Source of the DNA: Dipteris shenzhenensis
Lineage: Eukaryota > Polypodiophyta > Polypodiopsida > Gleicheniales
DNA length: 64,000 bases
Direction: 5' to 3' (one strand)
NCBI GenBank assembly: GCA_047967505.1
Contig: CM106538.1
The first letter of the stretch is position 1. Each line of letters opens with the position of its first letter. Position numbers and translations under genes: made by a program. Positions 10,141 to 21,341 of this stretch are shown in pieces. The notes beneath the pieces were generated by a model. The model worked only from the letters and a program-made list of their open reading frames with translations. It had not been told where the DNA came from and searched no databases.

Positions 10141-13100
10141 TTAAATAAGAGCATTTACATCAACTGTTTCATCTTGAGCCAAGTCTAAGGCGCCAAGCAA
10201 GTCTATCTCCAACTCTATACCGAGTTGATCTCCTATATCATCATCGTACTCTAGCATCGTACGTTCACCTAAAAGTATTTGATCATCTTCTTCAATTAAG
10301 CTTAAGTGTGGTGATTGATCTTGACGATTGTTGTCTTCCTCGTCAATATCGTGATCTCCATCCTCCTCCCGTGCGATGTCATTATGTGCATCTTCCTCTT
10401 GCCTCATATGGTGATCTATATCTTCTTCGCTAGATTCATCAATTGGATCCGGATTTGGTAGTGGCATCTCCATATCCACATCTCGATCTTCAAAAATCTG
10501 CTTACTTCGTGGTGCAACTTGGATCACGTACCACCATCTTGGATCAGAACGATCCGGATGAAAAACCACCTATATTGAAGATGAAAAATCACGTGCCAAA
10601 TGTTGTCAATTATATATATATCAATGGACTTAAAAAACGAAAGCTTCGACTAATTAAATCATTAGTATGCACCTGCTCACAGTGCTCGGGAAGAACAAAA
10701 GTATCACTTTCATCGGTCCAATGTTTGGTGGAGTCTATTGCAAAGAGACCGCTACCATCTTTTCTCACAGTTGCATGGGGACCGTTGTAAGTAGTTCTAA
10801 ACCATTTTACATCAAGAATGAAAATAGTAAATCGTCTGAAATCAATTTCATAGATGTCGCGTATGGTTCCACAATAATCCAACTGTGAGGAGAGAAGATT
10901 GGTATCCGAAGCACTTGCTCGGCTATCTTGTGTGAAGTTAGCCATGACTCCACAATCATACGTGACTCTCTTTGAATCGATGCGTTCTATGCGAAAATGT
11001 CGTCCATATGACCATAATGCACTGTACTTTTTGTACTGTAAAAGAGCATCATTAAAACAATGAAGATGCACCTATTTTATAGCATATATTGCCACAAATA
11101 ATTACTTAATTACATCAAGAGATAAGAAACTTACATGCACCATACATCCAGATGATAACTCCCGCTCGCGCTCGTTTATTGTCTCTCCATCACGTTCGGC
11201 TTTACGTATAGCTAGTTGTAGCCAATCAAGTGACATGTGAGTAGGGAGAAGAGCCAGATCTCGTGGATATGGTTGTGATCGCCTGTACATTACTCTGAAT
11301 CTCGTCCTTGCATTTATTCTTTCTGCTTTGGCCACTTCATATCTCTCAATCCACTTCTGCATCTCAGGGCTATTGAGGATACAAAACTTATTGAATTTCT
11401 CCATTTGCTCTTCGCTCATCTTTCTTTCAATCCCTTTTCCTTGGGGGACCTCGCCAATGATGCGATCATCATCCTTGTTGTGCCAAGCTTGCGGCATATT
11501 AGGATCCGTGGATGCAAGAAACTCTGTGATATATACTAATGACTCTTGCACAAGCCATCCCTCTGCCATGCTTGCTTCTGGTCTTGCTCTTTGTCTTACA
11601 AACCCCTTTAAAGTTTTCATAAACCGCTCGAGAAAAAACATCCATCGATTATGAACGGTACCTGCTATAGCCACCTCATCAACTATGTGCACAAGCAAGT
11701 GGACTTGAGTTGTCATAATGCTTGAGGGAAAGTGCTTCTCAAGCAAGCATACGGCTTCGATGGATTCCACCCTAGCCTTCTCGATGCTCGATATAGAGAT
11801 CTCTTTTTGAGATATCCACCTATTTCACATGTCCATGCATATGTAAGATATTTGAGATATCCACCTATTTCACATGTCCATGAAGAAAATAGATAATGCG
11901 AATTGATAGTAAGCATACCTCACAATACCACAGATCTTGAATATAGCATTTCTAACATCTTCTTGTAAGCACCCTTTTATTGTAATTGGAAGGATGAACT
12001 ATCAAAGCAACAATGAAATCATGTCAACAATATAACATAATAATAATTACGCTAATGCATCACTATTATCGGTACACTAATTCTACTTAGAATACCTGTA
12101 AGACCTTGTGCCAATCATGGGACTTGAGGCCACTAAGCTTATTGTCCTTTGAAAATGCTCCTTTCAAGCAACGCATGTACCCTGTCGGTGTTTGAAAAGA
12201 GGCAATGTCTGCCTTGATCGCTGCCTCCTCCCTCGTAGAGAGGATCCACGTTGCTTTCGGGAGGACAACTTTTCCTGAAGCATGCACTTGGGGCCACAAA
12301 CGAGACATCCTATTCATAGCACGCAAGTCTTCTCGCACTCCTCTCGAGTCCTTGGAACCAACCAAGTGTGCCCAAATGGTAGCCCCCACATTCTTAAAGA
12401 TATGCATGGGATCCAAGAGATGATTCATTTGTAACTGACCCCAATAAGGAAGCTCGTGAAAGATCGATAGCCTCTTCATACCAGGAGGAGGTTCCTCTCC
12501 ATTCTCCCTCCAAGCTTGAATCCAATCACTTGCTTTTAAATATGATGGTGGTGGATCAAGCTGACCTCCACGTGCGAGATGGTCGAGCGGAAGGTATCGA
12601 GCATGACCTTCATAAACATTTTTCCTCATGTGTTTGGAGTAGCGTGCAAGCGATTTCAGAGCGGGTCCACAAACAGGACAAGCATGGTACCCACTTGTAG
12701 CAAGCCCTGCACGTGTGCATGAATATGTTAGTACAAGACATGCGTGCAAAAGAGAGTAAAAAAAGCATAATCCCTCATTGTACATGTAAAGACATAACCA
12801 CGTACCTGCGCACTCTCCATATCCTGGGTAGTCATGCATGGTCCACATCAAGATACCCCTGACGGAAATATCATTGGTATGCCTAGGAGCTCTGGAAATA
12901 TCAAAGACCTGCACTCCTCTCCATAATATCTGTAAGTCCTCTATCAAAGGTGCCATGTACACGTCCATGTTTCTTGCCTTGTACTTTCCTGGCACAAGTA
13001 GTGCAAGCATGAGGTGTCCCTTTTTTATTGTTAGCCATGGTGGGATATTGTAATTCACCACGACTATGGGCCATGTCGACCAAGATGTCGAGCATAACCG

Positions 13101-14204
13101 GAAAGGATTCACGCCGTCCATGGCTAGCCCAAGATGTAAGTTGCGTGGCTCTCTCGCAAAGTCCGGCCACTGATTATCTATGTGCTTCCAAGCCACACAA
13201 TCTGCGGGAATCCTCAATGTGTGATCAGTGGACCGATGAGATGCATGCCATGTCATCAACTCCGCTATGGATTTGCATCGAAACATGTGTTGTATTCTTG
13301 CAATGATGGGAAAGTGTCTTAAGACCTTTACCGGTATCCTCTCACCCTGCAAGTCATCTCTATATCGTTGTTCCCCACACTTTGGACAACTAGCCAAATC
13401 TCCATGCTCACGATGAAAGAGAATACAATCATTACGGCAAGCATGGATGGTATCATAATCCATACCCACCATTGTTAGCATCTTTTTCGCTTCATCTCTT
13501 GATGCGGGCATGGTATTTGGTGCATGCAACATCTTTTGGAGCAACCTATGACAAAGACACTATCCAAATGATGATTCTCAAAACAAACAATATCCAAATA
13601 ATGAGTCAATCAAATTAATGCAAGGGCTAACCTCATTAAGGCCGAGACACTTGTATCCGACCACCCATACTGTACTTGTAGATTCAAGATTGAGAGACAA
13701 GCACGTAGTTTAGACATCCTGGCACCCTCGTACAATTGTGTTGATTGCAACTCTCGCATTTTCACCTCAGACTCTGACATCACGTGTACGTGGGATGTAG
13801 TGCCCCTAAAAATGGAATCCATCATGTCGACCATACCCTCGTCGTCATCTGGGAGACTATAGTCTTGTTGAAAGTGAGAAGGTATATGTGTACCCTCGTC
13901 ACCCTCGTCATCCTGTCATAAGCTCATTCGTGTAAATAGAAGATCTTCTAATTCCGGGTATACAATAAGATTGCGAACTTAAATAGCTTTGACTTACCGA
14001 TGATCCATCAACATGTGCAACACCAACGGGGGGTACTGGTTCCGGCTCCTCCCCATACATCCGCAAGTGGCGCATGATAATACGACGTTGATGTCGTACT
14101 TCTCGCTTGCAATGAGTGCAATGACAATATAACCTCTCCGTAAGCCACTTCGTGCTCCCGGGCGTTGGCGCATCATCGGATGAGCTTCCACTCGTCCCTT
14201 CCAT
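10141..14204 (-). CDS. TNP2-type CACTA transposase, apparently intact (8 exons, 1131 aa)
   Basis: Proposed exons on minus are 14204-13998, 13912-13632, 13545-12806, 12706-12096, 11998-11919, 11819-11135, 11035-10673 and 10569-10141. All introns are GT-AG, phases agree at every junction, and the total is 1132 codons with stop. Residues about 20-50 hold a Cys/His finger (YCHCTHCKRE). Exons 3 and 4 (163-613) are the TNP2 domain, with CPKCGEQRYR, LRHFPIIARIQHMF, SGYHACPVCGP and NHLLDPMHIFKN. Exons 5-6 form a DUF4218-like region with MKTLKGFVRQRARPE. Exon 7 is DUF4216-like, with FILDVKWF. Exon 8 is strongly acidic. The family cuts and pastes CACTA elements in the nucleus. The E and C copies have stops or deletions; this one has none I can find. 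Start codon chosen from homology to E and outer. Confidence 0.85.
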
Positions 14205-14435
14205 CTACACTTATAAAACCAAAACATAAGCATGAAGAGGAGATGTACACAATTATGAGCATAGCATGTTTAATTTGAGCTTCTCTTGAGGCTATATAAA
14301 AAGAATGACATCGCTATATAGTAAGGATTGAAACAAAAAATCCTATATAGTAAGGCTGTGTAGTAAGAGGAGATATTGACAATTATAGGCATAGCATGTT
14401 TGAGTCACAAGAGGCCTCATTAAAAAACAAACAGT

Positions 14436-14580
14436 AAGCGTCGCTATATAGCGACATTTTCAATTAAAAACGTCGCTATATAGCGACGATTTTAATTGAA
14501 AGCGTCGCTATATAGCGACGTTTTCAATTAAAAACGTCGCTATATAGCGACGAATAAGCGTCGCTATATAGCGACGCTGT
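14436..14580. promoter_or_regulatory. Promoter-proximal array of GTCGCTATATAGCGAC (inner)
   Basis: Five perfect copies of the same 16-bp palindrome found at the element ends, here between the divergent transposase (start 14204) and the leader of the second gene. Spacers alternate ttttcaattaaaaac and its complement-like form. An end-binding protein would also sit on this bidirectional promoter, suggesting autoregulation as known for TnpA in En/Spm; that role is inferred. Confidence 0.65.
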
Positions 14581-15205
14581 GGGTTAAAACCCGAAACGCC
14601 GAAACCCGCGGCGTTTTGCTCAAAGCTTTCCTAATCTCTAAACTAAGCTCTCCAAAATCTCCTCCCACCTATTTTCACTGACCTCCCATCTATTCCAAGC
14701 AACCTCCTACCCTATTTCCCACTCCTCACCCTCCTCCTACCTCTTGTGCACCCTCTCTCTCCTTTTTCCCTCTTTGGTTTCCAGAAAGAAAGTTCTTCAA
14801 AAGGTGAGTTTTTTTCAACAATGTAGGTTGTTTGTTTGTTAGCTTTGGTTTTGTGAGTGTTTCTACTTGTATTGCTAAAGTTTTAAACTAGTTTTCATGC
14901 TTGATTAGAAAGGATTCAAACAAAAAACGAAATTTCAAGAAAGAAAGAAAGAAACTCACCTCTTCTTTATGTATTTCTCTTCCTTCTCTTCTCCTCAATC
15001 TCCTCCTTTCCTTGTCTCCTCAATCTTCTCTTTCCTTGTCTCCTTTCAAGAAGTTGCTTTTGTGATCTCCTCTTTCCACTAACATCTTATTTGAAAAAAT
15101 GGGTTGTTTTCTCTCTTTTGTAGGGCCAGTCCACTACACCGAGCGGGACATAGTCTCTCTTTTGTGGGCCCAGTCCACTACACCGAGCGGGACATACTTT
15201 TACAG
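14581..15205 (+). promoter_or_regulatory. Leader region of the second gene with two untranslated exons, the second duplicated
   Basis: A pyrimidine-rich leader ends ttcttcaaaag at 14803, followed by donor gtgagt. A second exon at 15124-15205 starts after tttgtag and ends tttacag before gtaagt. It contains two tandem copies of ggccagtcc...gagcgggacata. The acceptor of the second copy has changed from gtag to gtgg, so both copies should be retained in one exon. The homologous leader is present twice in outer (20755-21000 with 9527-9700, and 21811-22245), inverted. Confidence 0.6.
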
Positions 15206-15255
15206 GTAAGTGCTTCCTCTTCTTTCCATTTAAGCTTTTTGTTATTTGCATTTGC

Positions 15256-15286
15256 CTGCAGCTAGCGCCTTAAGCGCTAGCTGCAG
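15256..15286. repeat. 31-bp near-perfect palindrome, copy in inner
   Basis: The arms ctgcagctagcgc and gcgctagctgcag meet at cttaag, 50 bp downstream of the leader-exon donor. It is conserved in both other copies of the region and marks the start of the repeat-filled intron. Confidence 0.8.
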
Positions 15287-15419
15287 TGATGGGCGTAGGA
15301 ACCCTCTCTTCCCCCTTCTCTTTTTCTCATTTTCCCCCTTCTCTTTTTTCCCTCTTCTCTTATTCTCTCTTTCCCCCTCTCTCTTTTCCCTTCTCTCTTT
15401 CCTTTCCCCCTTATTCTCT

Positions 15420-18310
15420 ATTTCCGCATCCCTCTTATTCTCTTATGCTTATGCTTCTCTCATTCCGCATAAGCTCCTCCTCTATTTCCGCATGAGCATA
15501 AGCATGAGCTTATGCTTATGCTTATGCATAAGCATAAGCATAAGCTCATGCTTATGCTCATTCATGAGCATGAGCTTATGCGTAAGTTTCCGCAAGAGCT
15601 TATGCGGAAATAGAGAATGAGAGAAGCATATGCTTCTCTCATTCTCTTTTTCCGCATAAGCTCCTTCTCTCATTCCGCATAAGCTCCTTCTCTTTTTCCG
15701 CATGAGCATAAGCATGAGCTTATGCTTATGCTTATGCTTATGCTTACGCTTATGCATAAGCATAAGCATAAGCTCATGCTTATGCTCATTCATCCGCAAG
15801 AGCTTATGCGTAAGTTTCCGCAAGAGCTTATGCGTAAGTTTCCGCAAGAGCTTATCCGCAAGTTTCCGCAAGTGCTCCTTCTCTTTTTCCGCATGAGCAT
15901 AAGCATGAGCTTATGCTTATGCTTATGCATAAGCATAAGCATAAGCTCATGCTTATGCTCATTCATCCGCAAGAGCTTATGCGTAAGTTTCCGCAAGAGC
16001 TTATGCGTAAGTTTCCGCAAGAGCTTATCCGCAAGTTTCCGCAAGAGCTTATCCGCAAGTTTCCGCAAGTGCTCCTTCTCTTTTTCCGCATAAGCTCCTT
16101 CTCTTTTCCCGCATGAGCATAAGCATGAGCTTATGCTTATGCTTATGCATAAGCATAAGCATAAGCTCATGCTTATGCTCATTCTTCCGCATGAGCTTAT
16201 GCGTAAGTTTCCGCAAGAGCTTATGCGGAAATAGAGAATGAGAGAAGCATACGCTTCTCTCATTCTCTTTTTCCGCATAAGCTCCTTCTCTCATTCCGCA
16301 TAAGCTCCTTCTCTATTTCCGCATGAGCATAAGCATGAGCTTATGCTTATGCTCATTCATCCGCAAGAGCTTATGCGTAAGTTTCCGCAAGAGCTTATCC
16401 GCAAGTTTCCGCAAGTGCTCCTTCTCTTTTTCCGCATAAGCTCCCTCTCTTTTTCCGCATGAGCATAAGCATGAGCTTATGCTTATGCTTATGCATAAGC
16501 TCATGCTTATGCTCATTCTTCCGCATGAGCTTATGCGTAAGTTTCCGCAAGAGCTTATGCGGAAATAGAGAATGAGAGAAGCATATGCTTCTCTCATTCT
16601 CTTTTTCCGCATAAGCTCCTTCTCTCATTCCGCATAAGCTCCTTCTCTATTTCCGCATGAGCATAAGCATGAGCTTATGCTTATGCTTATGCTTATGCAT
16701 AAGCATAAGCATAAGCTCATGCTTATGCTCATGCTTCCGCAAGAGCTTATGCATAAGTTTCCGCAAGAGCTTATCCGCAAGTTTCCGCAAGTGCTCCTTC
16801 TCTTTTTCCGCATAAGCTCCCTCTCTTTTTCCGCATGAGCATAAGCATGAGCTTATGCTTATGCTTATGCATAAGCATAAGCATAAGCTCATGCTTATGC
16901 TCATTCTTCCGCATGAGCTTATGCGTAAGTTTCCGCAAGAGCTTATGCGGAAATAGAGAATGAGAGAAGCATATGCTTCTCTCATTCTCTTTTTCCGCAT
17001 AAGCTCCTTCTCTCATTCCGCATAAGCTCCTTCTCTATTTCCGCATGAGCATAAGCTCATGCTTATGCTCATGCGGAAATAGAGAAGGAGCTTATGCGGA
17101 ATGAGAGAAGGAGCTTGTCATGAGCTTATGCGCAAGTTTCCGCAAGAGCTTATGCGCAAGTTTCCTCAAGTGCTCTTTCTCTTTTTCCGCATAAGCTCCT
17201 TCTCTCATTCCGCATAAGCTCCTTCGCAAGTTTCCGCATGAGCATAAGCATGAGCTTATGCATGAGCTTATGCTTATGCTTATGCATAAGCATAAGCATA
17301 AGCTCATGCTTATGCTCATTCATGCTTATGCTTATGCTTATGCTTATGCTCATGCTTATGCTCCTTCTCTATTTCCGCATGAGCATAAGCATGAGTTTCC
17401 GCAAGTTTCCGCAAGCATAAGCATAAGCTATCCGCAAGTTTCCGCAAGAGCTTATCCGCAAGTTTCCGCAAGTGCTCCTTCTCTCTTTCCGCATAAGCTC
17501 CTTCTCTTTTTCCGCATGAGCATAAGCATGAGCTTATGCTTATGCTTATGCATGAGCATAAGCATAAGCTCATGCTTATGCTCATTCATGTCCATGAGCT
17601 TATGCGTAAGTTTCCGCAAGAGCTTATGCGGAAATAGAGAATGAGAGAAGCATATGCTTCTCTCATTCTCTTTTTCCGCATAAGCTCCTTCTCTTATTCC
17701 GCATGCAAGTTTCCGCAAGTTTCCGCATGAGCTCCTTCTCTTATTCCGCATAAGCTCCTTCTCTTTTTCCGCATAAGCTCCTTCTCTATTTCCGCATGAG
17801 CATAAGCATGAGCTTATGCTTATTCATGAGCATGAGCTTATGCGGAAGTTTCCGCAGGAGCTTATGCGGAAATAGAGAATGAGAGAAGCATATGCGGATC
17901 TCATTCTCTTTTTCCGCATAAGCTCTTTCTCTTTCTCTTTTGCGTGAGCATATGCGGAAATAGAGAATGAGAGAAGCTTATGCTTCTCTCCTCCTCTATT
18001 TTCGCATATGCGGAAACATGAGCATAAGCTCATGCTCACCCATGAGCATAAGCATAAGCTCATGCGGAAAAAGAGAAGGAGCTTATGCGGAAATAGAGAA
18101 TGAGAGATGCTTCTCTCCTTCTCTTTTTCTGCATAAGCTCCTTCTCTTTTTCCGCATGAGCATAAGCATGCGGAAACTCATCGTTCTCATGCTTATGCTC
18201 ATGCATGTGCATGAGCTTATGCATAAGTTTCCGCATAAGCTCATGCACATGCGTGAGCTTATGCGGAAATAGAGAATGAGAGAAGCATAAGCTCATTCTC
18301 TATTTCTGCA
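15420..18310. repeat. Higher-order array of GCTTATGC/TTTCCGCAAG/TCCGCATAAG repeats in the leader intron (inner)
   Basis: About seven or more units of roughly 330-400 bp are built from palindromic gcttatgcataagc runs, tttccgcaagagcttatgcg units and the hairpin gagagaagcatatgcttctc (for example near 15621, 16573, 16961 and 17645). It shares the gcttatgc/catgagc vocabulary with the outer array but adds the tccgca units and lacks long purine blocks. The two arrays were therefore amplified separately from a common seed. It occupies the intron between the untranslated exon (to 15205) and the coding exon (from about 18522). Confidence 0.85.
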
Positions 18311-18599
18311 TAAGCTCATTCTCTATTTCCCACTCTATTTCCCCCTTCTCTCATTTCCCCCTTCTCTCATTCTCTATTTTCCCTCATCTCTTTCCCTTTC
18401 TCTCATTCTCTATTTCCTCGTTCTCATTCTTTTCTTTCCTTTACATCTTCTTTCCCTCTTATCTTTCCCTCTTCTTTCCCTCTTTCCTTTCCCTCTTCTT
18501 TCCTTTCCCTCTTCTTTCTTCTTGCCTATGCCTATGCCTATGAGAATGCTCATGTTTGTTTATTTGTTTTCTGTTTTCGTGTTTGTGTCTATGTTAGAC

Positions 18600-20175
18600 A
18601 TGGGATCACGTCGCTCATCGGACGAGTACGGACAGCCTCGCAGGAGGAGAGCTCACGATCTATATGCTCCAGAGGACTTTGATTCCTCTCAGGCGACTAC
18701 CCCGAGGACTACCCCTGGTCCGACTCCTCTCGGTCCTAGCACTGTGACTACCCCTGGTCCGACCCCTCTTCCACGTAGCACTGCGACTACCCCTCAGGGG
18801 ACTCCTTTGCTAGCCGCGCATGGCTTTGTTGGGACTCCCGACGAGTTTGTAGCGCAGATGAGCGATGAGGAGGCAGCGAGATTCTTCTCTCTGCTCTCTC
18901 AGAGGACCTCCGCAATTCCTTCCCCTACACCGACGGGTGGACGTACAGCCCAGCCATCCCCTCGCGCCCCTTCGACCGCGGGATCATCACCTGCGCATGC
19001 CTCCCGCAAGGGAAGGAAGAGTAGGATGGGCGGCTCATGTTGTGCTGACTCAGGAGATGTAGACGAGTCAGCACACTCACGCTCCTTTAGGTCTCCACTT
19101 GGTCCGGAGACACAGTATCAGTCAGGTCCCTTTCCCTCTCCTACTCCCACAGCTACTCCTCGATCCGGAAGCGGTCGCGCAGCTTCCACTCCTTCAGACT
19201 CTGCTACCGTCAGTCCCCCTTACTCATCAGGGGATCTCTCCTATCAAATCACATCTGCCGGAGAGATAATAGAAGACAAAAAGGGCAAAGCAGTGATGGC
19301 CGCCATGAGGCAGTTGATGAGTCATCACTTCAAGAGCGGCATAAATATCGATTGGCGGTATCAAGATGGCCAAAAGAAGCAGGCGGTGATCGATGAGTTA
19401 AAACTCAGATTTCCTAATCCGCCAAATGTGGAGTTTAATAACAGTTATATGCTCGAGCGCATGGGTTTGGTCCTAAAGCATCGCAGATCAACCATGCGTA
19501 CTTCCATTACAAAGGGGTTGTCTAAACCCAGCTGGGCAGACAAAGCTGATTGGAAGTACTTCAAGAAGCAACATAGGGACCATCCTGAAATGTTCGAGGG
19601 TCAGAGGAGGGCTGCGAAGAGACGGCTGGATGTCGTAGGTACTTCGCACTTTGGTGCAGGTGGACGGTATGCATTCGAGGCAACCGTGGTAAGTTTACTT
19701 CTTTCCATTTAATGTATTGTTCTATTTGTTTTACTTACATATTACATGCACTTTAGCTAACTCTAACTCTCGTAAATTGGATCCACAGCAAGCTGCGATG
19801 GGTCGTCTTCCTACGGATGCAGAGACGCGGCGCGCATTTCGGATAGGAACCAAGCCGTGGTTCATTGAGCAAGAGGCAATGGGAGCGACAGTCGATTGGG
19901 CTGAGGTGGCTACTCACACGGTATAAGTTTACTCCTGCTTGTAATCTCACTTTTTAATTTAAGTTCCAATCTAATTTTCGATTTATATGGTTCACTCTCA
20001 GGGTCAAAGCTCAAGCGTCCCATCATCAGAGACGAGCGATCAACAGGGGCAAGGATTGGACGCAGGTGCCGATGACGAAGGAGAAGACGGAGGTGTCGGG
20101 GACGAGGGAGAAGATGCAGGTGCCGAGGACCAGGGAACAGCCCAACAAGACGATTCGGATTCGGATTCGGATTAG
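18600..20175 (+). CDS. Second CACTA transposon protein, Transposase_24/TNPA-like, apparently intact (464 aa)
   Basis: Proposed coding exons are 18600-19688, 19789-19920 and 20002-20175, each in phase 0, ending TAG. The N-terminal half (residues about 1-225) is rich in Pro, Thr and Ser (repeated TTPGPTPL units) and basic patches, with CADSGD near 145. The region from about 225 to 345 (KKGKAVMAAMRQLM, WADKADWKYFKKQH) resembles the plant transposase family Transposase_24 (Ptta/En/Spm). The C terminus is acidic and ends in a Ser-Asp run. In the frame an upstream ATG run (18522) exists, but the repetitive MPMPM start makes 18600 more likely. It probably binds the subterminal palindromes; that is inferred from En/Spm. 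Confidence 0.75.
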
Positions 20176-20367
20176 TAGTGGTAGTAGCATTTTTCATATC
20201 CGCTCGTTAGAGCCATTTTGTATCGCCCTTTCACAGGGTAATTTTGTTTCAAACACAGTTGTATATGTATATGCATTTCTTCCTCATCGTTCACAAGAAC
20301 AATTTTGTATCACCCTGCAAGCAAGGGAAATTTTGTTATAAAAAACTTTCTTTTGTAATTACAAAAA

Positions 20368-20438
20368 AAAAAAAATGGTTAGTGGGGCTAAACAGGGCTT
20401 CCTTTTGGCCCTGTTTAGCCCCACTAACCATTTTTTTT
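20368..20438 (+). repeat. Perfect 31-bp hairpin downstream of the second gene
   Basis: The left arm 20368-20398 (A run, tggttagtggggctaaacag, ggc) pairs without mismatch with 20408-20438, leaving a 9-nt loop. A decayed relative is at about 6700-6770 near the A end of outer. It lies 3' of the stop codon and just before the terminal palindrome array. It could shape the transcript end or feed small RNAs; no function is shown. Confidence 0.75.
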
Positions 20439-20451
20439 ACCTTCTGTTAAT

Positions 20452-20636
20452 CGTCGCTATATAGCGACGTTTACCAGTGTCGCTATATAGCGACGATTAA
20501 CAGAGTCGCTATATAGCGACGTTTACATCGTCGCTATATAGCGACGTTTATATCGTCGCTATATAGCGACGTTTACATCGTCGCTATATAGCGACGATTA
20601 ACAGCGTCGCTATATAGCGACGGTTTATAGCGACGC
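20452..20636. repeat. Type-A subterminal array of GTCGCTATATAGCGAC (inner)
   Basis: Seven perfect copies with spacers gtttacatc, gtttatatc and gattaacag, followed by gtttatagcgacg. This is the densest and best preserved set in the window, consistent with inner being the youngest member. Confidence 0.85.
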
Positions 20637-21070
20637 TCCTTTTCCGACGATTTTAACGACTTTTATAGCGACCTTTGCGCCCGTGAAAAAAAAAATTTTA
20701 ATGTAAAAAGCGTCGGTATTTCCGTCGGAAAATGGCCTATGCCTTGTAGTGAAAAAACCTACCTACATTGTTCAAAGAGACTCACCTCTTCTAAAACTTC
20801 CTTTCAAGAAACCAAAGAGGGAGAAGGGTGGAGGGGAAGCACAAGAGCTAGGAGAGGGGTGAGTAGTGGTGAGGAGTGAAGAATAGAGTGGGAGGTCGTC
20901 GAAAATAGGTGGGAGAAGAGATTGCTTTGCTTACAATAGAGATTAGAGAGTGCTAAAGAAAGTGTCGCACGTCGCGACGGGTTTAGGTTTTAACCCACAA
21001 TGTCACTATATAGCGACGCTTTTACGTCACTATATAACGACACTAAAGAGTCGCTATATAGCGACCTTTA

Positions 21071-21105
21071 ACACTAAACCCTAAACCCTAAACCCAAACC
21101 CTAAA
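21071..21105 (-). repeat. Short telomere-like stretch (CCCTAAA-type), unit 1
   Basis: Four imperfect units actaaaccctaaaccctaaa and cccaaaccctaaaa, inside a block where every spacer between gctatatagc motifs contains ccctaa. It is repeated at 22322-22354 in unit 2, so it is part of the element and not a chromosome-end insertion. Confidence 0.6.
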
Positions 21106-21341
21106 AGTCGCTATATAGCAACCTTTAACCCTAAAAGTCGCTATATGGCGACACTTAACCCTAAAAGTAGCTATATAGCGACCTTTTACCCTAAGTGTCG
21201 CTATATAGTGACACTTATACCTTAAAAGTGTCAATTCAAGGCACTTGATCGAAGAAAAGAGGGAAGGAGCTCATGGGTAGCTATTTTTTGGATCTTAATG
21301 GATTTCCTTGCATTTTGTGTTGTGACTTTAGAGGTGTGCAG

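Larger units (their letters stand above)
9700..20751. mobile_element. Inner CACTA element, 11.05 kb, candidate autonomous copy
   Basis: The left terminus is CACTACTACACACGCATCC (type B). The right terminus, inverted, is CACTACAAGGCATAGGCC (type A). It is flanked by AAA at 9697-9699 and 20752-20754. The unoccupied site survives at about 21991-22012 in the duplicated unit of outer, with exactly three fewer A residues, proving the insertion. Orientation is opposite to outer. It carries a TNP2-type transposase (minus, 10141-14204) and a second protein gene (plus, 18600-20175), both with consistent splice sites and no stop or frameshift. It also has perfect subterminal palindromes at both ends and at the promoter (14436-14580). 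Confidence 0.9.

Noticed and set aside
15246-18296. Frames rich in SISMSLCLC and LRKLTHKLL repeats
   Set aside because: Same reason: simple translation of the intronic array of the inner element.
6513-20751. A single 14-kb element with two type-A ends
   Set aside because: Flanks differ (TAT left, AAA right) and the TSD and empty-site evidence pairs the ends as A-B instead.
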